Shown one piece after another: positions 37,561 to 50,082 of a stretch of 64,000 nt of DNA. The first letter of the stretch is position 1. Every line of letters begins with the position of its first letter. The DNA lies in assembly GCA_963691705.1 (NCBI GenBank), contig OY829538.1:52107151-52171150 (forward strand). The letters are read 5' to 3'. This DNA comes from Viola odorata (taxonomy: Eukaryota > Streptophyta > Magnoliopsida > Malpighiales > Violaceae). A program made the position numbers and the translations under genes. The notes under the pieces were generated by a model, which made no database searches, was not told the origin of the DNA, and saw only the letters and a list, made by a program, of their open reading frames with translations.

Positions 37561-39589
37561 GAATATTCTCTGCTGAGATGGATGATCTTTGCATGGAATC
37601 CCGCTAGAATCTTTTTAGCATCTTTGGTCAAGCGTCATCCGGAAAGAAACATGCACGTGCGTCGTTTAGGCCTAGACATAAGATCTCATCTAGGTCCCGA
37701 CGGTAGACCTCGACGACAAAACTGCATCTAGGGCTCGATGATGTAAGATCAGCATAAATGTATCCAAATGGCGCGCTTTTCCTCAAGTTTCTCCCTTTAG
37801 TCCAAATCTGCAAAGTGGTTGGAAAACAAGCCAAATTAGTAGTATCAAGCATGAAATTGAACTTGAAAGGAAGGAAAAACATGCGTAAAAAGACACCATA
37901 TCAGTGATAGTAAAGAAAAAAAGAAGAGCATGGCCCACTACCCAAGACGAAGACAGAACCAACTCTGTCTTCAACCACCAGTACCAGCAGTCCGAAGCCG
38001 GACCAGCAGCCCGCAACCGACCAAAAGCCCAGAAGCCCGCGGCCCGACCAACCAATCATATGAAAACAGTAAAAAAAATCCCAGATAAAGAAAATAAAAG
38101 GGTGCTTGATTACCTGCGTAAAGAAAGAAAAGAAGGTGTTTGCGGCTCATGCACAATCAATTAAGGAAAAGAGCACTTGCTTGTTTTTGTTGGCGTTCCT
38201 GCACAAACCAAATGAAGAAAAATGGATTAAAGTCAACCAATCAAAAAGCAAGGGATACATGGATATGGCTAGGAATTAAACCATTATATGCCAAAACAAG
38301 AAACCATGTATATATGCAGAAGCATTAACGAATAAAAAAAACAAATCAAGAGGTTGCCTTTTCCTATCTCGGATGGCAGCATCAAGAAGAAACAAATTCA
38401 AGATTCAAAAGGATCAATTAAGAAAAGGATTCTCATTGATTAAAAGGAAAAAAAATTCTGCTCATTAATGAAAAGATTTTGTTTAGTCAAAGGAAGTAAA
38501 TGTTGTCCAATTATGAAGAAATCTGCTCAATTAAGGAAAGATTTTGCACAATTAAGTCAGAAAATTTTGCTCAAACAAGAAAAAAAAATGCTCAATCACT
38601 TGTAGCGTTCCTGCAGCAAAGAGAAAAGGGGTTTGCGGGTTAAAGAAAATTGACTCGCAGGAGTTCGCTTGGGAAAAAACAAGAGGGCAATTGATTTGGC
38701 CAAAAGTAAAATAAAATAAAAAAAAGGAAAAAAGATCAACAGCTGCATCCGTGCAGTAGCGCGATTTGGATAAATGGATATGGCTGGAAATTACACCTTA
38801 ACACATGTCTAGAATTGAAACCAAGGCAGCAACATGCATATATATAAAGGCAGCAACATATATATATGAAAAACAACAACAACATGCATGTGTAGAAGCA
38901 ATAAGGCATAAAAAAAAATCAAGGCGTTACCTTTTGATGCGGCACCTAGGCGAAGAAGAGAAGCATAAAGATTGTTTTTGCACACAGAATTGCAATTAGG
39001 GCTTTTGCAATTGGTGGCTGTTTATAGCCTGTTTTAGATTCCAATGCAGAAAGATTTTTCCTGCAATTATGGCTTTTGCAAGCAATTTCCTACCATAATC
39101 TTGGCCTCTTACCTTCTTTGGATACACACGTATGACCGTTTATTCAAAATTCAAATTCAAATGGTAAGTGAGTATTAAGTGAAGAATAATGAATCATGAT
39201 TCCCGCTTGGATGGATATCAATCAATTGGCCTCTTGATTTTGGGTGAATGTTGATTAATTGGCTCAGTCTATTTAATTAATTAAAAGCTTGATCATATAG
39301 TAAAATTGGTCCAATGGCGATGCAGGTGACAATTTTGGCCTAACCCATGACGTCCAAGAACAAATCTAAGTCATGGATTCCTTTGCAGAATCAATTCTTT
39401 GGTATAGGTTCCAAATAAAAATGTACATTCAGTGGAAAATCACTCCGGAGTTAAAATTGTTCTGTGTCAAATTTGGACCTATAATTAAACACGATTTCAA
39501 ATTTAGTCCCCGACGCAAATTAAGCTCATTCGTAAGGGAAAAAGTTCAAGATTAATTTATTTCAAGTAAAATAATCTTGAGGGAGTATT
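37561..39589 (+). other. 3' interior of the LTR element
   Basis: No coding signal. About 38440-38600 holds several imperfect copies of an aatt...gaaaagattttgctcaa type word. The region ends in a purine-rich tract just before the 3' LTR. Confidence 0.4.
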
Positions 39590-40306
39590 TGTAGACATCA
39601 AAATTGCGGACTATCTTAAAATATGTGGTCCAATTTATAAAAAAAGCCACGAAGCTCATTCGCCGAGTCCATGAAGCCTATTTGGTCGAAACCCATCAGC
39701 AAGCTCATATTTGAAGGATCAAAACCCATTTCATATTTACTTATTAATTTTGATTAAATATCAAATTAATTAGTATTCAATGTAAGACCAATGAGATGAA
39801 GATACGTGTCATCTTTCTTCAATAGAGGCCTCCTTAGAAGGTGAGGGGGAGGGATTTCTAGAAAGAAGAAGTGCTGCGAAGATCAAGAGTTGAAGCAGAT
39901 CATCCCTAAGAAAGAAGGAGAAGCCACAAGCTGTTTCAAGGCCGGTTTTCTCTCAACTACATCAAATCAAATCAAGAAGAAGACACAAGCTGATTCAAGG
40001 CCGATTTCTTCTCAAATCAAATCAAGGAGGAGCCACAAGCTGATTTAAGGCCGATTTCTTCCCAAATCAACCGCAGAAGTCACAAGCTGATTCAAGGCCG
40101 GTTTCTTCTCAAATCAATCGCGGATTACAAGCTGATTCAAGGTCAATCCGCCATCTATCAAACTCAAGTTCAAATCCAAATCCGGAGTGAAGACTGATTC
40201 ATTAATCAGAGGAAGCAAGAGAAGAAGAATTACTTTTACTCTACATTCAACATTTGTAATTTTACACGTATAATTTTCTCCTATATTAGGAAAAATTGTG
40301 TGTACA
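39590..40306 (+). repeat. 3' LTR
   Basis: Direct copy of the 5' LTR with the same start and end and the same internal tandem array (about 39918-40145). It differs by scattered substitutions and a small block near 39793-39850, where gatacgtgtcatctttcttc and following bases replace a G-rich stretch of the 5' copy. Confidence 0.88.
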
Positions 40307-42184
40307 ATTCAGACCTTGAAAAAATCACATTTTCATTATGTTAAGTTTGAATAACAGATTCTGTATTGATCATTTGTGTTGTAGCGTAATATTGATACTC
40401 TGGTTGCTCAGGTTTTGGTAAGATGTCATTTTGTGTAGCTAACGATTATTAGAGTCATGTTCTTTATGGGGATTGCTTCGGTTCGAAACATAACTCAAAG
40501 TCCTCCACTAAGTCGATGAGTGTGTTGAATCGAGTTACATACCTCTTGTTAAGGGTGAGTGTGTCGAATCACTCGTATGTAGTATAGCTTACTGTGGAGT
40601 TTGAGTTGTGTATTATTACGAATTTACGAGTAGTACCTGCTGTGATTGCCTAAAGTTTTAAGCTTCTGAGGTCAGTTAGGAGTGACTTCCAGTTGCAGTC
40701 AGCTTTCCTGTGATACAAAGTTAATGAAAAAGAAAAGGCAATGGACATATAATAAATGAATAAAAAATAAAAACTATCAAGAAAAATCAGTCTACCTTAC
40801 TAAAAATAGGTTTTTTTCCCCTCATTGAACCATTGGGACCAGACCATAGTACTACTACTCCTGTTTACATTTAGTGTTTCACATGTGATGGGGCACATGC
40901 CATGGATGGATCAATGCATGATAATCCTCCCTTTTTCTGATCATCAAGATTGTACTAATCATACCATATCAGCTGCTTGATTCAGTCTTTTGATCAAAAA
41001 AACCATGCCCCTAGAACCATGTCTATGCCTCTCTCTCTCTCTTTTCAGTCACAGTCAAAACCATATGTTATTGGATTATTATATTGGATATCGATTATTT
41101 CAGATTAAAATTAGACAAACTTTTTAATGCTGATTATTTTAGACTCGAGCCAAACAAGACCTCTAGAGTGGGTACCCCAAGGCTGAAAACCTCATTATAC
41201 AGCCCTTGCATTTTAAAACAAAAAGAGTTTAGAAAATGAAGAAAAATGGAAAAGAAAAAAGAAAAAGGAGGGACTAAGTTATTGGATGCAATGATTCTCT
41301 TGAAGCAGGGCAGCTTTCGGCCTTAACCACGAGACATTTTTTCACGGGGAAAATTCAGGTCTTTGTTGTTTACGAAAAAACCCAAAGGAGACATCTCACC
41401 ATCACAAATCACTACTTTCCTTTCCTTTCCTTTTTTATCCAGTTTTGTCACTTTCTTGAAAACTATTTTCGCTAGAAAGTAACTCAAGTTAAGTCTCGAG
41501 TGAAACTTGCAACAAAGTAGCGAAAATTAGGCATCGAGCTCTAATCATCAGATCAAACTCACTTTTACTTATGAAAAAAACAAAAAAAAAACAAAAATCT
41601 CCACCTAGTTACTAACTTACTATCCTATCCCATCCATCCTACCTTCTCTTTTGTTTACAATTGTGAGATGTTAGATCAGACGGCCACAAATCTGTCTTCT
41701 GTATCAAACATAAGAACACAAAGATTACGACATGGCAATAATGTTAGTTTTGTAACGCATGTGTGGATGAAAAAAAACAAAACAAAAGAAAAGAAAAGAA
41801 AGGAAATATTTTTAACAGTGTCGTGTTTGGACAAAAACATGAGTGCAGTACATGAGTCCATTAGAATGATTACAGGTATCAGACAGCAGGAAACATGGAG
41901 ATTCAATACAAGAAAATAGCCCCACACCACACCACAACTCTCTCTCTCTCTCTCCCCACTTGTTCTTGTCCCCCCCTACCTCCCTACTACTCTTCCAAAA
42001 TCTTTCTCATCAAACACTATTCCTAACACAACATAAACATAACACCACCTCAAATTAACAACCCAAAACAACCTTAATTAAGGAAACAAACACAAATCAA
42101 ATCCTAAATAAGAAAGAAAGAAAAAGAAAACTGTATTAATTAATTAAAAATCTACATTTCCTCATTAGTTCTACACATCATGCT
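40307..42184. other. Intergenic
   Basis: No gene is supported. Short pyrimidine microsatellites occur at about 41033-41045 and 41939-41957 (TC repeats). The part next to 42184 is probably the 3' untranslated region of the minus-strand gene. Confidence 0.4.
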
Positions 42185-43162
42185 CTACTGAAAGATGGAA
42201 CCTTTTTGTTCCGTTGTTGATGCTGGAGAAGCTAAAGGAAGTACCTTTGAATTGTGTTGTTGTTGTTGTTGTTGAAGTTGGTGATTATGATTAAGCTCTC
42301 TAATCTCTTTGTGCTTATCAACAATGATGGTGATAAAGGACCCGTCTTCTTCTTCTTCTTCTTCTTCATCATCTTTCAGATAAACTGGACTTTTAGCAGC
42401 AGCAGCACCTGTTCTTGCACAATCTTGATGATCAAAACCAGTTCCATCACCTGCCATTCTTGATCTTCTTACTAGTTTCTCCTCTGCATCTTGCAAGAAC
42501 TTGAATTTTGGTGGTGGGGATGATAATGAAGATGATGATGATCTTACGATCTTGTTAAACTCTGCATCTGCAGATGAATCAAAGAACTGATATCCCATTG
42601 GAGTAAGAGGAGGTGTGAAAAATGGTGGAGAAGCAAGAGGAGTTAGATATGGAGTACTCTCCTCCACAGTTAGCAGCAGATCACTCAAGCTTCCTCTACC
42701 GATTGCTGTCCCTCCTTTTCCGTCTAATAATTCCGACTCCAAATCTTCTCTCGTTTCTTCAATGATTGTGAAAAGAAACCTCGGCGGCGGACCCGAAATC
42801 GTATGAATTCTGCTCATCAGCTCTGTCTCATCATCATCCACAACATTCTCATCACCACCACCATCATCCTCAAATGGCTTCACCGCCAACAAATCTTTCC
42901 TTGAATTGCTATGATTATCCGCCATTCGCGCCGAGGAACACAGTTGTTCTTGACTGTGCCTTAAAGAAGAAGAAGATGGTTTCTTTAAACAGAACATGAA
43001 GAACAGCTCTCTTGCTGGTGAGCTGTAATGATCATCACTAATCTCTTTGTTGGTCAGCCTTCTCTTCCACCATAACAGGTAGTACAGTTCAGCAACAAGA
43101 GCTAACAGCAGACAACCAAAAACTATGCTCAAACCAAGCCCTACACTGCTCAAAGATTTCAT
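42185..43162 (-). CDS. Unrecognised plant single-pass membrane protein, intronless
   Basis: One open frame of 325 residues from ATG 43162. The N-terminus is a strong membrane anchor (residues about 7-32, LGLSIVFGCLLLALVAELYY then LLWWKRR), with basic residues just after it placing the rest in the cytosol. The tail is disordered and low-complexity: a serine-rich patch, an acidic DDGGGDENVVDDDE patch, a proline/threonine segment (TPYLTPLASPPFFTPPLTP), a run of glutamates and a run of glutamines encoded by CAA/CAG near the C-terminus. Short conserved-looking spots are SGPPPRFLFTIIEETREDLE and FKFLQDAEEKLVRRS. I recall similar uncharacterised plant proteins with this anchor plus the TPYLTP motif, but no function is known to me. 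Confidence 0.8.
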   Translation of the reverse strand: MKSLSSVGLGLSIVFGCLLLALVAELYYLLWWKRRLTNKEISDDHYSSPARELFFMFCLKKPSSSSLRHSQEQLCSSARMADNHSNSRKDLLAVKPFEDDGGGDENVVDDDETELMSRIHTISGPPPRFLFTIIEETREDLESELLDGKGGTAIGRGSLSDLLLTVEESTPYLTPLASPPFFTPPLTPMGYQFFDSSADAEFNKIVRSSSSSLSSPPPKFKFLQDAEEKLVRRSRMAGDGTGFDHQDCARTGAAAAKSPVYLKDDEEEEEEEDGSFITIIVDKHKEIRELNHNHQLQQQQQQHNSKVLPLASPASTTEQKGSIFQ

Positions 43163-43340
43163 CTTTCTTGCATCAATATTATCTTACATACATTACATTA
43201 CAGCAAAAAGAAGGAAACCTTACTATAATGAAAGTAGAGCTTGAAAGAACAGAACAGAACAGAACCCAAGAATGGAATTGTAAGATGATTAGTCTCAATC
43301 AGCTTAGCCCAAGAACCCAGATTTATGAAATCAAACTTTG

Positions 43341-43372
<32 letters not shown>

Positions 43373-45343
43373 CAATATAACAAAGCTGAGCTGAACCCCA
43401 AAAATACCTATGCTTTTTATCCTTTTACCTCCTTAAACCAATCCAAAAAGCTATATTTTTTCTCTGAAAATCACATTACCAAAAATCATGACCCATGATT
43501 ACAAATCCATTTTTACAACAAACCCACTTCAACTAATCCACATACTTGTGGATAATTACATGTTTCAGCCCTTTTCAAGTACATATACTGATATACATTT
43601 AACAGATTACATATAAAAGAGCACAACAAACCACTTTTGATGATACATGATAATAATAAAAACATAGCAAGGAACGAGGCAAAGGGGTCGGCAATAATAA
43701 TAAAAACTCACTAGTTTTATGTTTTATGGGTTTGACAGGTCACATACCTCGAGGGATGATCACATGGGATCTCAACTAAAAGGAAAGTGACGTGTCATTG
43801 ATTGGCATTTTGCTCTCTCAATCTCTTAATTCAACACAAAGTGCCCTACGCAAGGGCACATACCTTTTATTTTGAGCAAATATAAATCTATATTTGGTTA
43901 TACACCAGTAGAGCAGCCCTAGACCCTAGTGCTAAGGACCATAACCTTTTAAACTACGGGCAACATTTTCGTTAACTAATTACTCATAACCTTTATTACT
44001 TGTTCCCTTCACTAATTGAGCTCATTTTAATGGAGCACTACACCTTTATTGCTTCATCAGTTTGATATAAATAAGAGACAAAACTGTAGTAATTGAGTCA
44101 CCATATGTAGGTATCATCTATGTTTTTGAACTTTAATTTTGAAATTGGGAGATAGGATGTTGTTGAGATTGTTGGTTTGAACTTTGAAATTACTCCATGA
44201 AGTTAGTTATCTAGTGCTATTAGGAACTTTTAATCAATTATGAATCAAAATATAGATTTTTTAACAAATAAAATAGGATTATTTAAAAAATATATAAATT
44301 TTTAGTAACTGTAATGAATCTTTTGAAAAAATTTAAGGGGTTGCCCTACAAATATATGGAGGAGAGACGAGATTAGAGTTAAGGTTATCTAATTATAATT
44401 AATTCTCATCCTTTAATAGTTAGATTTGTTGGATTGTTATTATTATTATTATTATTATTAGAAGAAGAATGTTATCAAATCATCTTAACGTTTGTACCAA
44501 ATGTTCGAAAAATACTCCACGTTTATAATTGAGTTAAATAGAATTCCATATTTGTCAATTTTAACGGAGCACATCCTAATTTCAAAATTATCTTAAAACT
44601 GTTTGGTTTTTTTAAAAATTTACCCGTGAAAATTAATTTATAAAAAAAAGACATTAAAAATTTTTCATTTTTCATTTTTCATCTTACATTGGATAGACGC
44701 AGATGTGGCATAACCCATGAACGTATACTTACCCTCCCCTATATCAATGATCTGCTTGATTGCTATCTGCCATCTAACATTCATCTGCGAAATGCTCTGG
44801 AAGAAGAAGAAGCATGGAGCATCTAGCGAAGTGATTAGCTTTTTTTACTTCTAATTAAAATGATTGTCCCCATTTTACACTTCTTTTAATTATTTCACAC
44901 TTACCATCTTGCTACGTCTTCATATTCAAATAGAAAAAGAAGGGTATAGTCTTCAGTTTGATTTAATTTCAATCATACTCTAAATTATAATCCATTTCTT
45001 TCTTTGCGTTATAGTTGATTTAATCCTGAGTATTTTCTCAATTGAGGAATTTCATTCAAGTTTCGTCAAATCAATTGCTTAATATTAAATTAATTGCTTT
45101 GTTTGTGAGAATTAAATTTTGGAATTGAGTCAATAATTTAAAAAACTAAATTCAAGCCCAAGTCCAGTTACAGGCGGGCTCAATCTCAAGCTTGAACTTA
45201 TAAAAAAAAGGTCCAATTGAAGCCTAGTCTCCAGCAAACATACGTAGGAAATGGACCAGGTAAAATTGTCAATTGTCGCCTTAACCATGCATTTTCCGAT
45301 TATTTCAAAACCATCATTGTACATTGAAACAGTATTGGTTGTT
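43163..45343. other. Intergenic; promoter side of the membrane-protein gene
   Basis: A (CTG)9 tract at 43345-43371 lies about 185 bases upstream of the ATG at 43162; on the gene's sense strand it is a CAG repeat, probably in the 5' leader or promoter. An ATT repeat lies at about 44437-44460. Otherwise AT-rich with no gene. Confidence 0.5.
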
Positions 45344-48300
45344 CTACGTAGTAGTGGGTTGTGCAGGATGCTTAGACAGATGAAGACGGATTAGGTAGGG
45401 ATAGATGACAGAACCGCAGTATAAATGATCTCCAATCTTCACTCCAGTTGAAAGATACGACAGTTCAGGATCATAGTAATGTTCTGTCGGCTTTCCTTCC
45501 AAATCCACCACAAAAATACCTGCATTCTTCTCCTTATTTGTTGTCCCTAAATGTCTCATGTAGATCGCCATCGCCTTTCGTAGGATGGGATATCTCAACA
45601 CCATCTCCCAAAAAGTATTCACTTCCTGTCCAATTTGCCCACAAAATTTGATATATAATACAATTAGCAATATGGCTCAAATTACCATCTCCAAAAGACG
45701 TGCTACAACCAATCTTGCTTGTACTGAATTAATCTACTAAGTGGGTTAATATAGATATATCGAACTGGCAAAATTTTACTTAAAAATATGAAAGTACTCA
45801 AACCAAACACTTATTAAGATGGGATTTAGTGATGAGTTGATTACCAAGGCAAGTGCAATGTAGTAGTGGCCATTTCCATCATAATGGATGTTATCAGGCA
45901 AGCCAGGCAAATTGTCAGTAAATTTCTCTACTCTTCCTTTCTTCTCACCTTTAATGTAATATTTTCTACACCTTCTCCTGCATTAACCATTGACAACAAG
46001 AAGAACCATGAAAAAATAATCGCTAGTCAAGAAGAACCATGAAAAAAATAACCAATGCAATAGGCAGCATACATACATGGTGGTTTCACAGAAGATAATA
46101 GATTGTTTATCCGATGAGAGTGTTACTCCATTTGCGAAGTAGAGGTCACTGAGCAGGACTTTAGTCTGTTTGGTTACCGGATCGTAGCTCAAGAGTCGGC
46201 CGTAAGGGTTACCTTCCAAAAAGTCAAATGCGCAATCATGCATATTGTACTTGGAAGAAGCATCAGTGAAATAGATGGTGCCATCATCTCCAATGTCTAC
46301 ACCATCTGTGAGGTTGAATTCAACACCATCAGCCTCTTTGCTCAGCAAATTCACTTCACCACTCTCACTTATGTTCAGTAGCCCCTGTCATGCACACACA
46401 TTGTTCATCACGAGTTTACTATTTTTTTTATACATTACAATATCTAGATTCTTTTTCAGGCCCGATTAATCCAGACTCTCACCGTGAGAACCTTTTGTGA
46501 CTCTTCTTATTCGAAACAACTAAGTGCTGGAGTGAATAATATCATTCAGAAATTTAAAACAACATTTTATTTCATACTCAAAATTGATATTTTAAAGAAA
46601 ATTAATCGAGTTCTCGTCATTTTCACTTCACCTATTAGTGCTTAAATACACCATTTCAGAGGAATGAATAAGGACATACATAATTCACCAAATACCTCTA
46701 ATTGATCTTATTGTTAATGTTAAATTAGGATTAAATTCTGACCATCAAGAAAAAGTGTATAAAATCCAAGTGGCTCACTACTCATGAGCGTATGTCCCCG
46801 TATAATTTTTCCATTTTGTCACCTAGTGTATGCATCTTGACGTTGCAAACACGAAAATCGTTTCAATGCTGGCTTCTCTAGTTACACGTGTCATTAAATT
46901 GCAAACGGAAGAATCAAATGCATATGTGAGTTTGACGTGTCCTCCTACTATTACCCGGCCCAACATTCTATATAGTTTTCTTCTTCTACTGCTCCCTCCC
47001 TAATTTTACGGTTTTCTTATTTATAATTTTAAGAAAGATAATTTGTGTTTTTTAGTTGTAGATATTTTTTTATAAATTATAAAATCTAACTCAATCAATT
47101 TAAAATACATTAATTTAAAATTAATTAATTTAAAATAAAAAAATTAATATAATTAAGAGCAATAATTTATAATTGAATCAATAATTATTTAAACTAAGCG
47201 TAAAATTTTGATGGGAGTAGTATTTAGGGGGTGTTTGGTATGATGAGTTCAATTCATTTCATTACTAGAATTCAATTAGAATTCTATTAATGAATGAACT
47301 CTAGTGATTGGTATAACAATGTAAAATTGAAAGAATTCAATTGAATTGAAATGAACACATTATTTTATATAGCTAAAAAATAATTTCATTTTACTTATTT
47401 GACCATTATACTCCTAAATTAAAATTTATCCATAAAATAAAAAAATTTATAAAATTATAGGTTGAGTCCTGGGGTGATGAATGAAATCATGTATACTACC
47501 ATGAACATTTTCCGTCATTAAAAAAATATATCAACGAAAGATTCATAGGTTGAGTTATGGGGTGATGAATAAAATTATGAATACCACCATGAACATTTTC
47601 TGTCATTACAAAAAGATATACCAACGAAAAGTTCATGGGTATACTTAGGGCTGTTCATCGGATAATTCTGAAATTCCGAATTCCGAAGTTTGCCCATATC
47701 GGAATTCCGAAATTCTAAGAATTCATTCCGTTCTGAACCCGAAAAATTTACATTCCGAATTTTCGATACCGAACTTATTACGGAACGGAAGCTCGGTTTC
47801 CGAACTTCCGAAATTTCAACCCCCAAATTTTGCTCATCTCCTCCGCCACTACAAAGCCACAAAGTTTGTAATAATTTTGGATCAATTACCAATTTGCAAC
47901 CAGCAACACTACCGGTCATCTTCACCAACAACAACACCACCATCTCCTCCTCTCCTCCTCCAATCACTACCATAAAATTCACAAATCACCACCAGCAAAC
48001 ATAAAATCCACAAACCATAGAGACAGATGAGAAAGAGTGAGAGGTAAAAACCTTGGATCTAACGCCGGATGGAGAGCCAGTCATCTTCACCAACAATACC
48101 ACCTCCTCCTCCAATCACTACCATAAAATCCACAAGCCATAGAGACAGATGAGAAAGAGTGAGAGGTAAAAATCGTGGATCTAATGCCGGATGTGTTGCG
48201 GTGGGTGGTGGAGAGAGGAGGAGGTGGCGGTGGTGGAGCCGTCGAGGAGGAGGTGGTGCCGGTGGGTGGTGGAGTAAAGAGCAGATCGTTGGCGGTCGTT

Positions 48301-49982
48301 GGTTGAGTGAATAAGGGAGAGAGGCAGAGCGTGTATTTGGGTATTTGGGGATTGGATCTGATCTGATGAAGAGTGAAGAATGAAAGAATAAAAAAAAAAA
48401 ATCTTATATACAACAAAATTTCAGAATTTTGAAATTCCAAAATTTTACTTACCCATTCTGTTCCAATCCGAATTAAAGTTCGGTTTCGGAATTTCTGAAA
48501 CTGAACTTTTCAATTCCGAAATTTTGTTTCCGATAAACACCCCTAGGTATACTGAGGGTTGTTCTCAAGAAATAAATCAATAGTAATTTATTTTTTCTTG
48601 GGTTGGGCCGAAGCCCAACCTCTCTCTTTTCTTCCTTTTACATTCTTTTCTTTTTTCCTTGGGTTGGGTCGAACCTGAACCTCTATCCTATTTTCTTTCC
48701 CCTTTTTTTCCCTTCCTTTTTATTCTTCTTCAACGACCTCACTCTCTCTTTTTCTTTTTATTTTTTCTTTGCCAGCGCTGGTACGACGATGGGAATCGAA
48801 GGAATCGAAAATCAGTTAGTCGGAGTTGGTGAAGATTGAAGAGATAGTGGTGTCAGTCGATGGCGATTAAGGAGAGTGAGAGTGATGGTTTGTTGACTGG
48901 GTTTGGATTTTATTTTGGTCGGATTAGAGTAGATTGGGTCGGATTTTGTTTTGGCCGGATTAGAGATAGTTTTGATTTGGTGGAGCGGTTGAGGTTTGGT
49001 TGGCCGGCGGGTTGATGATTCAGGTGGTGGTTAATGACGGTGATTTGGTTGATTGTTGGCTGGTGGCCGGCGAAGGAAAGTGAGATGGTGGCCGGCGGAT
49101 CGCGGCAGAGGAGATGGGTTTTGAATTAATTTGTTTGGTAAAGGTAAGTGACAGAATGAGTTCCGGCGATAGCCTCCGATTTGAACGGTGGAGAAACTAA
49201 TACAATTAGTTCAAGAACTTTTAAATAATTAATTAATTAATTATTAAAAAACTAAATGAATTTTTCATCAATTACACTTATTTTATTTTTAAAAAGTATA
49301 ACAAATATTGAATTTAGGAAAAATTCAGTTTAAATGAAGTAAACTTTTTCCAAATTTTCATACCAAACAACCTCTTGAAGAACATTTAATTAAGAACACG
49401 TAGCTGGTTAGGAGATGGCAGATGTGGGAAATAGAAATTTTATAAACTCTCTCGTGATTGGAAAAAACATTAATTAGTTAATTATCAACCAACCATTGAC
49501 CAAAATTAAATAAAATTAGATTGAAATATTAGGCAAATTAATTACGTACGTACCTTGTAAGCATCGGCGACGATGAATTCATTGTTTTGTCCGGGGACGA
49601 GGCCGAGAGGTCTGCCGCCGGTGTTGACCCAGTCCTCGACGACCGTGTCAGCAACCGAGTCATTGACTGTGACTCGCTTGACCCACCCATCAGCACAAGT
49701 GGTGTAGATGAGCCCAGATTTGGTATGGTACACAACATCTTCAGGCGCGTTTAAAACTCCCTTGCCCACGAATTCTGAGCCCTGAAGCATGCGATTATTC
49801 CTCAGCGGCGAAGCCAAAGCGGGGTGAGTCAACTCGTGGAGCGGGTAGGGAACTGAGTTGAAGGAGTCGAGTTGGAGAACAATCACAGCAGCCATGACAG
49901 GCGCTAGCAGTGAGAAAAGAACGGTGAAGAAAGGCCATGAGCTCCTTGCTGCTGCTCCTTGAGATTGAGATTGAGATGGCAT
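45344..49982 (-). CDS. Strictosidine synthase-like (SSL/APMAP-like) protein, 4 exons
   Basis: Minus-strand exons are 49554-49982, 46077-46384, 45845-45977 and 45344-45625, giving 383 residues in frame throughout. I chose the ATG at 49982 because it precedes a hydrophilic stretch and a signal-anchor ([20 protein letters not shown]). The frame stays open upstream but without supporting sequence. The rest is a six-bladed beta-propeller of the strictosidine-synthase-like family: GPEDVV-type start [80 protein letters not shown], and [20 protein letters not shown]. Relatives are ER or vacuolar propeller hydrolases of uncertain substrate; true alkaloid-forming strictosidine synthase activity should not be assumed. 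Intron 1 (3.2 kb) is swollen by transposons. A TATA-like atatatatagg lies at about 50085-50095. Confidence 0.9.
46987..47222. mobile_element. Stowaway-like MITE in SSL intron 1
   Basis: The left end TACTGCTCCCTCCCTAATTT and the right end (reverse strand TACTACTCCCATCAAAATTT) are inverted repeats with TA at the edges and the CTCCC core of Stowaway (Tc1/mariner) MITEs. About 236 bases, AT-rich, no coding. Confidence 0.6.
47227..49374. mobile_element. Harbinger/Tourist-like element in SSL intron 1
   Basis: The left end GGGGGTGTTTGGTATGATGA and the right end (reverse strand GAGGTTGTTTGGTATGAAAA) are inverted repeats with the TGTTTGG core. Flanking triplets are TTA (left) and TTG (right), one base off a perfect 3-base target duplication. 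It is interrupted by the hAT-like element at 47646-48545. A tandem pair of about 90 bases (from about 47459, unit start gttgagt...ggggtgatgaat) lies inside. No transposase is seen. Confidence 0.5.
47646..48545. mobile_element. Non-autonomous hAT-like element (900 bp)
   Basis: The termini TAGGGCTGTTCATCGG and CCGATAAACACCCCTA form an inverted repeat with few mismatches. An exact 8-base duplication, ggtatact, flanks it (47638-47645 and 48546-48553). Subterminal DNA is dense in ggaatt/aattcc and ccgaa/ttcgg words. The interior has a tandem duplication (about 47940-48065 and 48080-48195) sharing agagacagatgagaaagagt. Proline-rich open frames inside are not convincing genes. Confidence 0.78.
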
Positions 49983-50082
49983 ATTTGCTGCGATGGAATG
50001 GTTCGGTTTATTAGGGCAATTAATGACTATACTACCGATATACTGGTGAGAGGTTAATAAACAATTAAACATTTGAGAGACC

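Larger units (their letters stand above)
29978..40306 (+). mobile_element. Gag-only Ty3/gypsy-type LTR retrotransposon (non-autonomous)
   Basis: Two direct LTRs (29978-30678 and 39590-40306) begin TGTAGACAT and end TGTGTGTACA. Just inside the 5' LTR is a primer-binding-like TGGCACGTCCAGTGGGAC (30685-30702), and before the 3' LTR a purine-rich ttgagggag. The interior holds a Ty3/gypsy-type gag broken by stops, frame changes and an insertion. I found no reverse transcriptase, RNase H, integrase or protease motif. The remaining interior carries minus-strand open frames and a second internal insertion. By my count the first 200 or so bases of the LTRs differ at about 10 sites, nearly all transitions, so the insertion is not recent. 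The flanks (tcgta left, attca right) do not form a target duplication. It resembles a large retrotransposon derivative mobilised in trans. Confidence 0.82.

Noticed and set aside
48087..48440. Proline/serine-rich minus frame in SSL intron 1
   Set aside because: Lies inside the hAT-like element in a tandemly duplicated low-complexity stretch.
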